Assembly (NCBI GenBank): GCA_964590435.1
Contig: CAZPWT010000015.1
Coordinates: 1 to 64,000, forward strand
Direction of reading: 5' to 3'
Source of the DNA: WSZJ01 sp964590435
GTDB lineage: Bacteria > Planctomycetota > MHYJ01 > WSZJ01
Length of the DNA: 64,000 nucleotides
In this document: positions 12,094 to 20,679 of the stretch, piece after piece
Layout of the letters: each line of letters opens with the position of its first letter
How positions within the stretch are numbered: position 1 is the first letter of the stretch
The notes under the pieces: model-generated
Seen by the model: the letters and a program-made list of their open reading frames with translations, nothing else
What the model was told of the DNA's origin: nothing
The model's database searches: none
Translations under genes and position numbers: made by a program

Positions 12094-14154
12094 ATGGAAT
12101 TGCGCGACTTCGCCCTGCGCGTCCTCCTCAGCGACTCCCTCGCGGAGAAGCTCGCCGCGCCCCTCGAACCCGTCACCGACGAGCGACCGGGCGCCGCGTT
12201 CGCCACCCCGGACTCCCCCGGCCGGCCCGCCGCCCTCCGCATGGCCCGCCGCGGCGACCGAGCCCGCCTCCCCCCCGAAAACGAACTCCACCGGGACGAA
12301 CCCCGCGCCGTCCTCCTCCATTTCTTCGCCAATCACGAGCTCCTCGCCACCGAACTCATGGCCCTGGCGATCCTCCGGTTTCCTGAAGCGCCCCCCGCCT
12401 TCCGGCGCGCGCTTCTCCAGACGCTGCGCGAGGAGCAGGTCCACACGCGGCTCTACATGGAGCGGATGGCGCGCGGGGGGCTCTCGTTCGGGAACCTGCC
12501 GGTGAACGGGTACTTCTGGCGGCAGGTGTCCGGCATGGACTCGCCGATCGACTACGTGAGCCGGCTCAGCCTGACGTTCGAGCAGGCAAACCTCGACTAC
12601 GCGAGGCACTTCGCCGGCGTTTTCGGCCGCATGGGCGACGCGGACACGTCGCGCCTCATGGAGCGCATCTACGAGGACGAGATCGGCCACGTCGGCACGG
12701 GGGTGGCGTGGCTGCGGAAGTGGAAGCAGCCGGGGGAGAGCGACTTCGCGGCGTGGCGGAAGGTGCTTCGCCTCCCGCTGAGCCCGGCGCTGGCGCGCGG
12801 CAACGTGCCGTTCAACGCGGAGGGGCGGCGCCGCGCGGGGCTGGACGACGCGTTCATCGCCTCGGTGCAGGGATTCACAGCGGGTCGCCGGCGGGCGCCC
12901 GATGTTTTTCTTTTCAACCCCGGGGCCGAGCGGGCGGCGCTGCTGCGCGACGCCGGTGGCGCGCGCGGCGACCGGATCACCGCCGGGCTCGCACGCGACC
13001 TCGACCTGCTGCCGCTTCTCCTCTGCCGCAACGGGGACGTCGTGCTCGTGCAGCGGCGGCCCTCGGCGGAACACCTGGAATCGCTGGCCGCGGCCGGCTT
13101 GCCGAAGGCGGACTTCGAAGTGCTGGACGCGTCGGGGCGGCTGCCGGCCGGGAGCGTGCTGCGGTCGCGCAGGATCGGCGCCCTTCGCCCCTGGGGCTGG
13201 AGCCCCGACTCCGCCGCCGCGCTCGAACCGCTCGCCGCGGGCGATTCCCTCCCCTGGAACGACGGGGTTCGTGCGCTGTACGCCAAGACGACGGCGGCGC
13301 AGCTGCTCGCGGCGATCCCGGGCGCCGGGGATCTCGCCGGGATCGTGTGCGAGTCGGTCGCGGCGACGGAGGCCGCGATCGCGGCGTGGTTCGGGAAGGG
13401 GCACGCCGCGGTGCTGCTCAAGGCGCCGTGGGGGCTGGCGGGACGCGGGCACCTGCGGGTGCAGCCCGGCGAGCGCCCCGCGGCGCAGGCGGCGTGGATC
13501 GAGTCCACGATGGCCGAGCAGAAGAGCCTCGTCGTCGAGCCCTGGCTCGACCGGGTCGCCGATTTCTCCGCGCACTACGATGTCGTCCCGGGGCGGCCGC
13601 CGAAGCTGCGCGGCATGATCCGCCTCGTGAACGACGCCGCGGGGCGCTTCGTCGCCTGCGTCGCGGGACGAAAGTTCGCGCGCCTGATGCCAGCGGAGGC
13701 TTCGCGGGCGCTGCAGGAGGCCGGCGCCCAGCATTTCTACGACGCCATCCTCCCCCATCGCCTTGCGGCGGCCATCGGCGACAGCGGGTTCCGCGGCTGG
13801 CTCGGCGTCGACGCGTTCCTCCACCGCGACGCCGCGGGCGCGCCCCGGCTCCGCCCCGTCGTCGAGATCAACCCCCGCGCCACCATGGGCCGCGCGACGC
13901 TCGAAGCGCGCCGGTTTGCCGCGCCGGACGCCGCGGTCGCATGGCGCATTTTTTACCAGCGCCACGCACGCGAGGCGGGCCTCCCGTCCCTCGCCGCGCT
14001 CGCGGCGAAACTCCGCGCCGCCCACCCCGTCGCCCTGCGCGACGGCCTTCTCGCCTCCGGCGCCGTCTGCCTCAACGACCCGGCAGCGGCCGGCGACTTC
14101 CTGGGCGTGCTGTTCGCCGGGGATGCCGCCCGGGCGCAGTCCACGATTTCCTGA
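12094..14154 (+). CDS. DUF455 ferritin-like domain fused to ATP-grasp domain
   Basis: 686 residues with two modules. Residues 1-270 match the DUF455 (COG2833) ferritin-like fold, with acidic and histidine residues on helices (ENELHRDEPRAVLLHFFANHE, LREEQVHTRLY, YEDEIGHVGTG) suited to a dimetal site. From about 300 to the end is an ATP-grasp-like ligase domain: nucleotide lysine region LLKAPWGLAGRG (K443), SLVVEPWLDRVADFS, and the Mg-binding strand VVEINPRATMGR (E591, N593). Presumably a metal-dependent oxidase or hydroxylase coupled to an ATP-dependent carboxylate ligation. The substrate is unknown and no neighbour suggests one. There is no Shine-Dalgarno sequence; a TAACGT at 12083-12088 five bases before the ATG suggests a leaderless message. 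Confidence 0.85.
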   Translation: MELRDFALRVLLSDSLAEKLAAPLEPVTDERPGAAFATPDSPGRPAALRMARRGDRARLPPENELHRDEPRAVLLHFFANHELLATELMALAILRFPEAPPAFRRALLQTLREEQVHTRLYMERMARGGLSFGNLPVNGYFWRQVSGMDSPIDYVSRLSLTFEQANLDYARHFAGVFGRMGDADTSRLMERIYEDEIGHVGTGVAWLRKWKQPGESDFAAWRKVLRLPLSPALARGNVPFNAEGRRRAGLDDAFIASVQGFTAGRRRAPDVFLFNPGAERAALLRDAGGARGDRITAGLARDLDLLPLLLCRNGDVVLVQRRPSAEHLESLAAAGLPKADFEVLDASGRLPAGSVLRSRRIGALRPWGWSPDSAAALEPLAAGDSLPWNDGVRALYAKTTAAQLLAAIPGAGDLAGIVCESVAATEAAIAAWFGKGHAAVLLKAPWGLAGRGHLRVQPGERPAAQAAWIESTMAEQKSLVVEPWLDRVADFSAHYDVVPGRPPKLRGMIRLVNDAAGRFVACVAGRKFARLMPAEASRALQEAGAQHFYDAILPHRLAAAIGDSGFRGWLGVDAFLHRDAAGAPRLRPVVEINPRATMGRATLEARRFAAPDAAVAWRIFYQRHAREAGLPSLAALAAKLRAAHPVALRDGLLASGAVCLNDPAAAGDFLGVLFAGDAARAQSTIS

Positions 14155-14227
14155 ACCCGTCGTCCGCTTCCTTCGTTTCACCTGCACACGCCCCGTGCCT
14201 CGCCAGCCCCTGAATCGGAGCCGTTCG

Positions 14228-15124
14228 ATGCCCCGGACAATGCTGCTCCCCCTGGCCCTGCTCCTGGCGCCCCTGCTGCTGCGCGCCGAGGAGCCGGAGG
14301 AAATCACCTCAGTCCGGATCGGCGCCTCCGGCCTCTATTGCTCGACCAGCATCACGGCCTGGCGGGACGGAAACAAAGCGTGGATCCGCGAGACCTGCTC
14401 GCTCAGGCGATTTCGCGCCCTTCTCCCGCGCGACGCCACCGCCGAGCTGTCGATGGCCGAGTGGAACGGGCTCGTCGATACTATCCGTGAACAGAAACTC
14501 ACGGCTTGGAAACCCGAACAACACCGGGCCTTCGACGCAGCGACGATGACGCTCGTGATCCAGGGAACCAATCCCGTCTCCTGCTCCTGGAAATCTCTCC
14601 CGCGCATGGCCAGCGATACCTCCCCCGACCCCGCGGCCCCGTTTCGCGCCGTCGAGAAGCGCCTCACGGTGCTGGCCGAGGGTAAGACCCGGGATATCTC
14701 CGCCAAGGCCGCCGCCCTCCAGGAAGTCGAGCTCGCCCACGGCTGCCTGAAGGTCGAAGACAGGCCGGCACAGTCACTTGTCATGCGACGCAAGGGCAAG
14801 GAGCTCCACATCGTCTCGCGTGAACCTGCCGGCGAGGGACAACCCCCGGTCGAGCGGGCCTTCGTGATCACCGAAGCGGAATGGATTTCCGTGGCCAAGA
14901 TCCTGTACCTCCGCGAAATGGACTCGCTGAATCTCAAGGGATTCGCGGCAGACCGGCCTGGAATCGACTTCAGCGGCAAACTCATGATCTCCGACGGCCG
15001 CGCATCCGAGCAGGCATGGCAGAAGCGTCCCCAGGACTGGGACCTGATCACCTGGCTGGGCGAGCAGATGGCGGCGGTCTGGGTGGCGGCCTCGAAACGG
15101 GACGTGGACACGAAGGCGAAATGA
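14228..15124 (+). CDS. exported protein of unknown function
   Basis: 298 residues with a signal peptide (LLLPLALLLAPLLLRAEEPEE). I do not recognise the family. Following the signal is a region with two cysteines near the front (LYCSTSITAW and ETCSLRRF) and a mixed alpha/beta composition without repeats. It may be lipid- or wall-associated, but nothing shows this. It starts 73 bases after the DUF455 fusion gene on the same strand and ends 118 bases before the HAD gene, so it could be cotranscribed with either. Confidence 0.75.
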   Translation: MPRTMLLPLALLLAPLLLRAEEPEEITSVRIGASGLYCSTSITAWRDGNKAWIRETCSLRRFRALLPRDATAELSMAEWNGLVDTIREQKLTAWKPEQHRAFDAATMTLVIQGTNPVSCSWKSLPRMASDTSPDPAAPFRAVEKRLTVLAEGKTRDISAKAAALQEVELAHGCLKVEDRPAQSLVMRRKGKELHIVSREPAGEGQPPVERAFVITEAEWISVAKILYLREMDSLNLKGFAADRPGIDFSGKLMISDGRASEQAWQKRPQDWDLITWLGEQMAAVWVAASKRDVDTKAK

Positions 15125-15242
15125 CTTCGCCTCCGGACTGTCTCCTGCGCCACCGCGAAGCGGGGGATATTCTCCGGTCCCGATCAGTTCCCGATTGAAC
15201 CGCCCCCGGCGAAGCCGCAGAATCACCCGGCTTCCCACCACC

Positions 15243-15929
15243 ATGCTCAAAGCCGTCTTCTTCGATGCCGCAGAAACCCTGATCCGCCCGTGGCCCAGCT
15301 ACGGTGCGGTCTACGCCCGCGTCACGGCCGCCTTCGGGATGCGGATCCCGGCGGAGTTCTTCACGGAGGAAATGAAGCGGGCGTTCCGCGCGGTCGACTG
15401 GCCGCTCAAGACGACGTCCGACAACGAGATGCGGCTGTGGGAAGCGGTGACGAAAAAGGTGCACGAGGCGCTTCCCGCCGACATGCCGTTCCTGGAGTGG
15501 TTTGGGGCGATGTACCAGGCGTTTGCATCGGCGGACGCGTGGGTGGCGGAGCCGGAAGCCGAGGACACGCTGAAGGCGCTTCGCAAGCTCGGGTTGCGCA
15601 CCGCGGTGGTCTCGAATTTCGACGAGCGTCTGGTGCCGGTGCTCGACGGGCTCGGGCTGGCGCCGCACGTCGACCGGGTGTTCGTCGCGGCGCAGGTCGG
15701 GTGGCGCAAGCCGTCGCGCGAGATTTTCCTGCACGCCTGCCGCGAGCTCGAAGTCGCCCCGGCCGAGGCCGTCCACATCGGCGACTCCGCTTCCGAGGAC
15801 GTGTCCGCCGCGCGCGCCGCCGGGCTCCACGCGCTCCACTACCGCCCTTCAGACCCCACGGCCCTTCGCCGCCTCTCGCACGTGTTGCATTCCGGCCTGC
15901 TTGTGGGGCACACTGCGCCGTCGCGTTGA
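15243..15929 (+). CDS. HAD-superfamily hydrolase
   Basis: 228 residues with the four HAD motifs: motif I FFDAAETLI, motif II VVSNFD, motif III lysine in GWRKPSREIF, and motif IV HIGDSASEDVSAARAAG. The second acidic residue of motif I (DxD) is alanine. That is typical of the HDHD3/REG-2-like branch, whose general acid is absent or moved, so phosphatase activity should not be assumed. The cap region (residues about 20-100) is the C1 helical type. Probably a cytoplasmic small-molecule phosphatase or dehalogenase-like enzyme. Confidence 0.85.
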   Translation: MLKAVFFDAAETLIRPWPSYGAVYARVTAAFGMRIPAEFFTEEMKRAFRAVDWPLKTTSDNEMRLWEAVTKKVHEALPADMPFLEWFGAMYQAFASADAWVAEPEAEDTLKALRKLGLRTAVVSNFDERLVPVLDGLGLAPHVDRVFVAAQVGWRKPSREIFLHACRELEVAPAEAVHIGDSASEDVSAARAAGLHALHYRPSDPTALRRLSHVLHSGLLVGHTAPSR

Positions 15930-15991
15930 CCGGGAATAGAAAGCCGGGACGCGTTGTTGGGAATGCCGGCAGGGGAAATCGAGGTTTCGCC

Positions 15992-16372
15992 ATGAAACGG
16001 GTTCTCGCGGCCGCCGTGATCGCCGCGTTGCTGTCGCCGTTCGCGTTGCGGGTGCTGGCCGAGGACGAACCCAAGGAGTCGACGCTCAAGGGAGAACTGC
16101 TCGACCTGACCGCCTACCTCTCCAAGGGAAAGCGCGGGCCCGAGAACTCGGATGCGTCCGAGGCGGCCATCCGCGGCGGCGCCCCGGCGGCCGTGGTTGG
16201 CGACGACGGGACCGTGACCGTGATCCTGTTCAAGGGGAACGAAGGACGGGAAGCGCTCAAGTACGTCGGGCACAATGTCGAAATCACGGGGATCGTTTAC
16301 GACAAGGGCGGCGTGCGCGGCGTGTTCACGAAGTCGGTCAAGGACCTCGGCGCCGCGGAGGCGCCGAAATAG
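15992..16372 (+). CDS. small exported protein, cysteine-free paralogue
   Basis: 126 residues with a signal peptide (VLAAAVIAALLSPFALRVLAED). Its body aligns along its length with the protein at 16526-16915 (shared pattern GE-DL-x-LxxGKxGPE-x7-GG-PA-V and a final KxL). However, A41, A55, A59 and V116 replace the four cysteines C40, C54, C58 and C115 of that paralogue. If the cysteines bind a metal or form disulfides there, this copy has lost that function and may act as a structural or regulatory partner. The two genes share strand and operon-like spacing, separated by a possible 25-codon frame. Confidence 0.8.
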   Translation: MKRVLAAAVIAALLSPFALRVLAEDEPKESTLKGELLDLTAYLSKGKRGPENSDASEAAIRGGAPAAVVGDDGTVTVILFKGNEGREALKYVGHNVEITGIVYDKGGVRGVFTKSVKDLGAAEAPK

Positions 16373-16399
16373 CCGTAACGGACGTCGGAGACGATCGTC

Positions 16400-16477
16400 A
16401 TGAAACTGAAATGCGTGCTGTGCGCGATCGGCGCAGGGCTCCTCACCGGGCTCGCGCTTCTCGCCAACACCTTCTGA
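16400..16477 (+). CDS. possible 25-residue membrane peptide
   Basis: Short frame starting MKLKCVLCAIGAGLL, with a hydrophobic core and two cysteines spaced CxxC. It begins nine bases after GGAG (16387-16390) and ends TGA. It sits between two paralogous exported-protein genes. It could be a real small protein or a signal-peptide remnant of a deleted third paralogue. Only position and the ribosome-binding site support it. Confidence 0.35.
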   Translation: MKLKCVLCAIGAGLLTGLALLANTF

Positions 16478-16525
16478 AACTCCGGTCCGCCTGCGGGCGG
16501 GCCCCAATCTACAGGAGACGAGACG

Positions 16526-16915
16526 ATGAAGTACTTCGTGGGCGCGGCCCTGCTGGCCGCGGTCGCCGGGTTCGGGATGCTGGCGCAGGCCGAGGACAAG
16601 AAGGAAGAGATCACGATCACGGGCGAGGTGGTGGACCTGGCGTGCTGGCTGGAGGAAGGCAAGATGGGCCCGGAGCACGCGAAGTGTGCGCAGTCGTGCG
16701 TGAAGGGCGGGACGCCGGCGGGGATCGTGACCGAGGGCGGGCAGGTGTACCTGGTGGTCGTGCACGGCAAGGACGGCAAGGCGCCGCTGGACAAGGTCGG
16801 AAAGCGCATCGAGGCGAAGGGCCATGCGGTGGAGCGCGGCGGGATGAACGGTTTCATCGCGACGAGCTGCAAGGAGCTGGAAGCGCCGAAGCCGCCGGAA
16901 GGTTCCGGGAAGTAG
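16526..16915 (+). CDS. small exported four-cysteine protein
   Basis: 129 residues with a signal peptide cleaved near AQAEDKK. The core carries VDLACWLEEGKMGPEHAKCAQSCVKGG; C40, C54, C58 and C115 are suited to a metal site or two disulfides. I recall small planctomycete and delta-proteobacterial secreted proteins with this DLACYL-x-CxxxC-KGG-P pattern, of unknown role. It follows the cysteine-free paralogue at 15992. A strong ribosome-binding site (AGGAGACGAG) precedes the start, and a terminator follows. Confidence 0.85.
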   Translation: MKYFVGAALLAAVAGFGMLAQAEDKKEEITITGEVVDLACWLEEGKMGPEHAKCAQSCVKGGTPAGIVTEGGQVYLVVVHGKDGKAPLDKVGKRIEAKGHAVERGGMNGFIATSCKELEAPKPPEGSGK

Positions 16916-16937
16916 ACCGGGCGAGGCAGACGAATCC

Positions 16938-16971
16938 GGCCCGCGGGCGACCCCCGCGGGCCGTTTTGTTT
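16938..16971 (+). terminator. Rho-independent terminator
   Basis: Perfect 10-bp stem (16938-16947 with 16953-16962), loop CGACC, then GTTTTGTTT. It ends the small exported-protein operon. Confidence 0.9.
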
Positions 16972-16990
16972 CCGGGGGAGCGGGGGGGCC

Positions 16991-17005
16991 TATAATCCGG
17001 CGATG
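16991..17005 (+). promoter_or_regulatory. consensus -10 of a probable leaderless gene
   Basis: TATAAT at 16991-16996, exactly six bases before ATG 17003, so transcription would start at or next to the A of the start codon. No Shine-Dalgarno sequence is present. Confidence 0.6.
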
Positions 17006-18610
17006 TTCCGCTCCGCGCGCTGGTGGGCCTGGCTGGTGTGCGGGCTGGGCGTTGCGCTCGTGGCGTTTCGGATCGCGGGGCTGTCGGACGCGTTCGTGTG
17101 GGGAGACTCGGCGCGCTGGGCGGCACGACCGATCCGCGAGGTGGTGCTCTGGTGGATGGGCGGGTGGCTGCTGTATGCGGCCGCCCTTCGGCTCGGATCA
17201 AAGCTGCCGCCGCGCGTGCCGTCGCTCGTCGCGCTCCTCGTCATCGCCGCCGCCGCGCGCGCCTCGTTCTTCGGCACGCACCCGATCCAGGAGGACGACG
17301 CCTACCGGTACCTGTGGGACGGCCAGCAGGTGCGCGAGGGAGTGGACCCGTACCGCTGGGCGCCGAAGGAGGTCCTGGATCTCGACACGGCGAAAGAGTC
17401 GTGGGCGGTGGCGTGGATGAATCTCGAGGGAAGCGCCGCCGGCGCGGACGGGCTGGACCGGCTGCGCGACCTGCTCCGGCGCGACCCGGCGGCGCGCGAG
17501 AACTTCCGGAAGATCAACAACAAGAAGGTCCCGACGGTGTATCCGCCGCTGAACATGCCGGTGTTCGCGCTGGCGCAGAAGCTGGCGCCGTGGCGGCTCG
17601 ACGGGCTGCGGGCGATCTTTCTCGCGCTGGAACTGACGACGGTGCTGCTGCTCTGGTTTGCGCTTCGGACAGCGGGGGCGAACCCGATGTGGGCGGCGGT
17701 CTACGCGTGGTGCCCGATGACGATCAAGGAGATGGCCAACTCGCCGCACCACGACGCGCTCGTCGTCTGCTGCATCGCCGCGTTCGTGCTCTGCGCCGTC
17801 TCGGAGAAGCCGCGACTCGCCGCCGTCGCCCTGGCGCTCGCCACCGCCGCCAAGCTCTACCCCGTCGTCCTCATCCCGGTGCTCGTCGTCTGGGCCTGGC
17901 GCCGCGAGCGTCGCGAGGGCGTCCTGACCGCCGCCGCCTTCGCGGCCACGCTCCTCGCCTGCTACGCCCCCTTCCTCGGCAGCCACACGTTCCGCGGCGC
18001 CGGGGTCTTCGCCGGCGAGTGGAACTCCAACTCCGGCGCCTTCACGCTCATCCAGCGCATCTGCACCCGGTTCGTCGGCGACGACCTCGTCGCGTTCGGC
18101 GGCGCCACCGCCGAAAAAGGAAGCCTCTACGCCCGCGCCGTGGCCGCCACCCTCGTCTTCGGCGCCGTCGCCGCCGCCGCGCTCGCCCCGCGCCTCCCCA
18201 GGCCCGCGATCGCCCCCATCGGCCGCGCCTGGGACCTCCCCTTCCGTTGCTACCTCGCCTTCGTCGCCGGCTTCGCCCTCGCCCCCGCCCAGCACCCCTG
18301 GTACTTCGCCGGCATCCTCCCCCTGGTCGCCCTCTTCCCGTACCGATCCTGGATCCTCCTCACGGGGACCCTGGCCCTCTACTACCTGCGCTTCTACTTC
18401 AACTACAACCCCGCCGCCTGGTCCGATATCGCACTCCGCTTCCTGCACGATCCCGAGCCCGCCGCCTGGAAAGAGTCCCGGGATTTCGCCTGGGTCCGCC
18501 TCGTCGAATACGCGCCGTTCTACGTCCTGCTCGTTTACGAGGGACTCAGCGGATGGGCGAAGAGCCGCGAAGCTGAAACGCCGGCGGCACCGGGGAAGAC
18601 GGCCGCGTAG
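17003..18610 (+). CDS. GT-C family membrane glycosyltransferase
   Basis: 535 residues with about 10-12 membrane segments. The first extracytoplasmic loop carries the acidic GT-C motif QEDDAYRYLWDGQ (D98, D99), as in polyprenyl-phosphate-mannose or -hexose dependent transferases (GT87/DUF2029-like). Such enzymes add a sugar from a lipid carrier to wall glycans or proteins on the outer face of the membrane. A second likely substrate loop is SGAFTLIQRICTRF. The acceptor cannot be told. The gene ends nine bases before the convergent peptidase gene. Confidence 0.85.
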   Translation: MFRSARWWAWLVCGLGVALVAFRIAGLSDAFVWGDSARWAARPIREVVLWWMGGWLLYAAALRLGSKLPPRVPSLVALLVIAAAARASFFGTHPIQEDDAYRYLWDGQQVREGVDPYRWAPKEVLDLDTAKESWAVAWMNLEGSAAGADGLDRLRDLLRRDPAARENFRKINNKKVPTVYPPLNMPVFALAQKLAPWRLDGLRAIFLALELTTVLLLWFALRTAGANPMWAAVYAWCPMTIKEMANSPHHDALVVCCIAAFVLCAVSEKPRLAAVALALATAAKLYPVVLIPVLVVWAWRRERREGVLTAAAFAATLLACYAPFLGSHTFRGAGVFAGEWNSNSGAFTLIQRICTRFVGDDLVAFGGATAEKGSLYARAVAATLVFGAVAAAALAPRLPRPAIAPIGRAWDLPFRCYLAFVAGFALAPAQHPWYFAGILPLVALFPYRSWILLTGTLALYYLRFYFNYNPAAWSDIALRFLHDPEPAAWKESRDFAWVRLVEYAPFYVLLVYEGLSGWAKSREAETPAAPGKTAA

Positions 18611-18619
18611 GGACCGTTC

Positions 18620-19972
18620 CTACTCCAGCGTCCCCATGTACGCCTTCCACCCCGCCTCGTACTCGTCGAGCTTGGCGTCCGGGAACACCCGCCCCACGGC
18701 TTCCTTCCAGTCCGCGCCCTTGAGCACCTCCTGGAGCAGCTTCTGGAAGTCCTTCCGGAACGCCGGGTTGTTCCCCTTCATCGCGTAGTACACGACCGAC
18801 CACGCCTGCGCATAGTGGGCCAGCACGTCCCCCGAGGACCACTTCTCGTGGTCGAACCGGAAGAACTCGCGGAACTTCACGTGCTTCCCTGCCGCAAGGA
18901 CCTCCTTGATGCGCTCGAAGCGCGACACGAACCGCTCTTCGACGGTGACGAGTTTCCCGAGCGTCAGCTTCGAGCCGTCGTCCGATACGTCCCCCTTGCC
19001 GAGGAATTCCGCGATCCCCTCGTTCAGCCAGGCCGGGCGCTGGGACGTCAGCGCGTCGAAGACCTGGTGCCAGCCCTCGTGCCAGAACGTGTCGAGCGTT
19101 TCCGCATGGACGCCGCAGACTTCGCCGCCGCCGGGCTGGTTGAAGAGCTGGATGTACTTGAAGTTCGGGTCGTAGAAGCCGAGCAGGTTCTCGTGGGCCT
19201 CGTCGTCGCCGGCGGCCCTTGCGAAGTCGAGGAACTCCTGCTGCGTCTTGAGGAAGAAGACGCGGAAGACCTTGCCCTTGGGCCACTGGGCCTCCGTCAC
19301 GCCGGTGAGCCGGAGGTACTCCTTGCGCGTCAATTCGAGGAGGTTGAAGACGTTGACGAGTTCCGCCGACGGCTTGAGCAGCTTCTCGAGCTTGAACGCG
19401 TCCATCTTGTCGGCCGGGTTCAGCTTCGCCGCCTCGGCCTCGAGCCTGTCCATCTCCGCCGCGATGACGCCGACGTCCGAGACGACGCAGTAGTGGCCCG
19501 GGACCATTCCCGAGTACTCCAGCTTGCGGTACGCGTGCGGCCAGCGCTTCCGGTACGGCCCCTCGATCACCACCTTCAGCCGCTTCGCCCGCTCCGCGTA
19601 GTCCGGGTCGATCGGCCCGTCGAGCATCCCGAGCGCCTCGTCGTACTTGCCGAACTCGTGCAGCAGGTTCGCGCACGGCACGCGGAACCAGCACTCCTTG
19701 TTCAGGTCGACCGCCTTGCGGAACTCCGCGAGCGCCTTGTCGTCGGCCCGCAGATCCCAGTGCGCCATCCCGCAGTTCCCCCACCACACCCACTCGTCCG
19801 CGGCGTCCATCGTCCCCTTCGCCGCCTCCAGCACCGCGAGCGCCTCCGCCGGTTTCCCCTCGTCCATCAGTTTCACGGCGCGGTTGCAGGCTTTCACGCC
19901 CTTGAGTGGCGGGTCCTCGGCCAGGGCGGGCACGACGAGGATGAGCAGGAGAAGCGGCGCTCGCAGGTTCAT
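18620..19972 (-). CDS. exported HExxH metallopeptidase with TPRs (DUF1570-like)
   Basis: 450 residues with signal peptide LLLLILVVPALAED. Residues about 25-125 form TPR-like helices. The zinc site is H298-E299-G-W-H302, with downstream glutamates E318/E322 in LNEGIAEF as third ligand, the gluzincin pattern of DUF1570 proteins common in planctomycetes. It is probably an extracytoplasmic peptidase; the substrate is unknown. No clear Shine-Dalgarno precedes ATG 19972. It is transcribed convergently with the GT-C gene and divergently from the Uma2 pair. Confidence 0.83.
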   Translation of the reverse strand: MNLRAPLLLLILVVPALAEDPPLKGVKACNRAVKLMDEGKPAEALAVLEAAKGTMDAADEWVWWGNCGMAHWDLRADDKALAEFRKAVDLNKECWFRVPCANLLHEFGKYDEALGMLDGPIDPDYAERAKRLKVVIEGPYRKRWPHAYRKLEYSGMVPGHYCVVSDVGVIAAEMDRLEAEAAKLNPADKMDAFKLEKLLKPSAELVNVFNLLELTRKEYLRLTGVTEAQWPKGKVFRVFFLKTQQEFLDFARAAGDDEAHENLLGFYDPNFKYIQLFNQPGGGEVCGVHAETLDTFWHEGWHQVFDALTSQRPAWLNEGIAEFLGKGDVSDDGSKLTLGKLVTVEERFVSRFERIKEVLAAGKHVKFREFFRFDHEKWSSGDVLAHYAQAWSVVYYAMKGNNPAFRKDFQKLLQEVLKGADWKEAVGRVFPDAKLDEYEAGWKAYMGTLE

Positions 19973-20016
19973 GCGGGGAGTTTCGCACGGGAAGGCGCTT
20001 TTTCAGCGCCCCGCGC

Positions 20017-20044
20017 TTGACATCTGCCAGATGTGTTATATCAT
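20017..20044 (+). promoter_or_regulatory. promoter with overlapping 15-bp palindrome
   Basis: Consensus -35 TTGACA (20017-20022), 16-base spacer, TATCAT (20039-20044). A perfect 7-1-7 palindrome, ACATCTG-C-CAGATGT at 20020-20034, overlaps the -35 and spacer, which is where a repressor would bind. It serves the Uma2/SMI1 pair, with a leader of about 95 nt. Confidence 0.6.
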
Positions 20045-20142
20045 TTGTGCGTGTTGATCCTTATAAGACAGGTCATTACACTGCTGGCCAGCGCCGGAAG
20101 CGCCCGCCGCTTCCCCGCTTGGTCCCGCTCGAGGAGTCATTT

Positions 20143-20679
20143 ATGCTCGTCCGCATGCGGAAGACCGTGGCCGACTACCTGGCGTACGACGAGGAGCGCG
20201 TGGAACTCATCGACGGAGAGTTCCTCGTGACGCCGGCTCCCTCCCTGCGGCACCAGGAAATCTCGATGAATCTCAGCCTGATCCTCGGGCCCCAGGTCCG
20301 CAGGCTCAAGCTCGGCAAACTGTTTGCGGCCCCCTTCGACGCGATTCTCTCACCCCACGACGTCGTCCAGCCCGACCTGTTGTTCCTGTCCACGGAATCG
20401 CTGAAGTGCGCCAGCCCGAGGCTCGAAGGTCCGCCCGACGTCGCGATCGAAATTCTCTCGAAAGGCAGCCGCCGGCGGGATCTCGTGCGAAAGAAGAAGC
20501 TCTACCTCGAGCACGGAGTCCCCGAATACTGGATCGTCGACCCCGACGCGGCCACGGTGGCGGTCCTGGTGCGGAGCGCCGCCGGCTGGGTCGAGCGTGG
20601 CATCTTCAAGCGAGGGGAGATTGCGACCTCCGCGGTCATGAAGGGCGTCGCCGTGCCGGTCACTGAGGTCTTCGAGTGA
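20143..20679 (+). CDS. Uma2-family putative nuclease (DUF820)
   Basis: 178 residues of the restriction-endonuclease-like Uma2 fold. The PD-(D/E)xK-type residues are visible: D in DVVQPDLLFLS, E in DVAIEILSKGS, and the conserved KKKLYLEHGVPEYWIVDP. These proteins are abundant in planctomycetes and cyanobacteria; most have no proven role and none is known to be toxic here. GAGGAG at 20131-20136 sets the start. Its stop overlaps the next gene in GTGA, implying translational coupling with the SMI1-like protein. Confidence 0.9.
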   Translation: MLVRMRKTVADYLAYDEERVELIDGEFLVTPAPSLRHQEISMNLSLILGPQVRRLKLGKLFAAPFDAILSPHDVVQPDLLFLSTESLKCASPRLEGPPDVAIEILSKGSRRRDLVRKKKLYLEHGVPEYWIVDPDAATVAVLVRSAAGWVERGIFKRGEIATSAVMKGVAVPVTEVFE

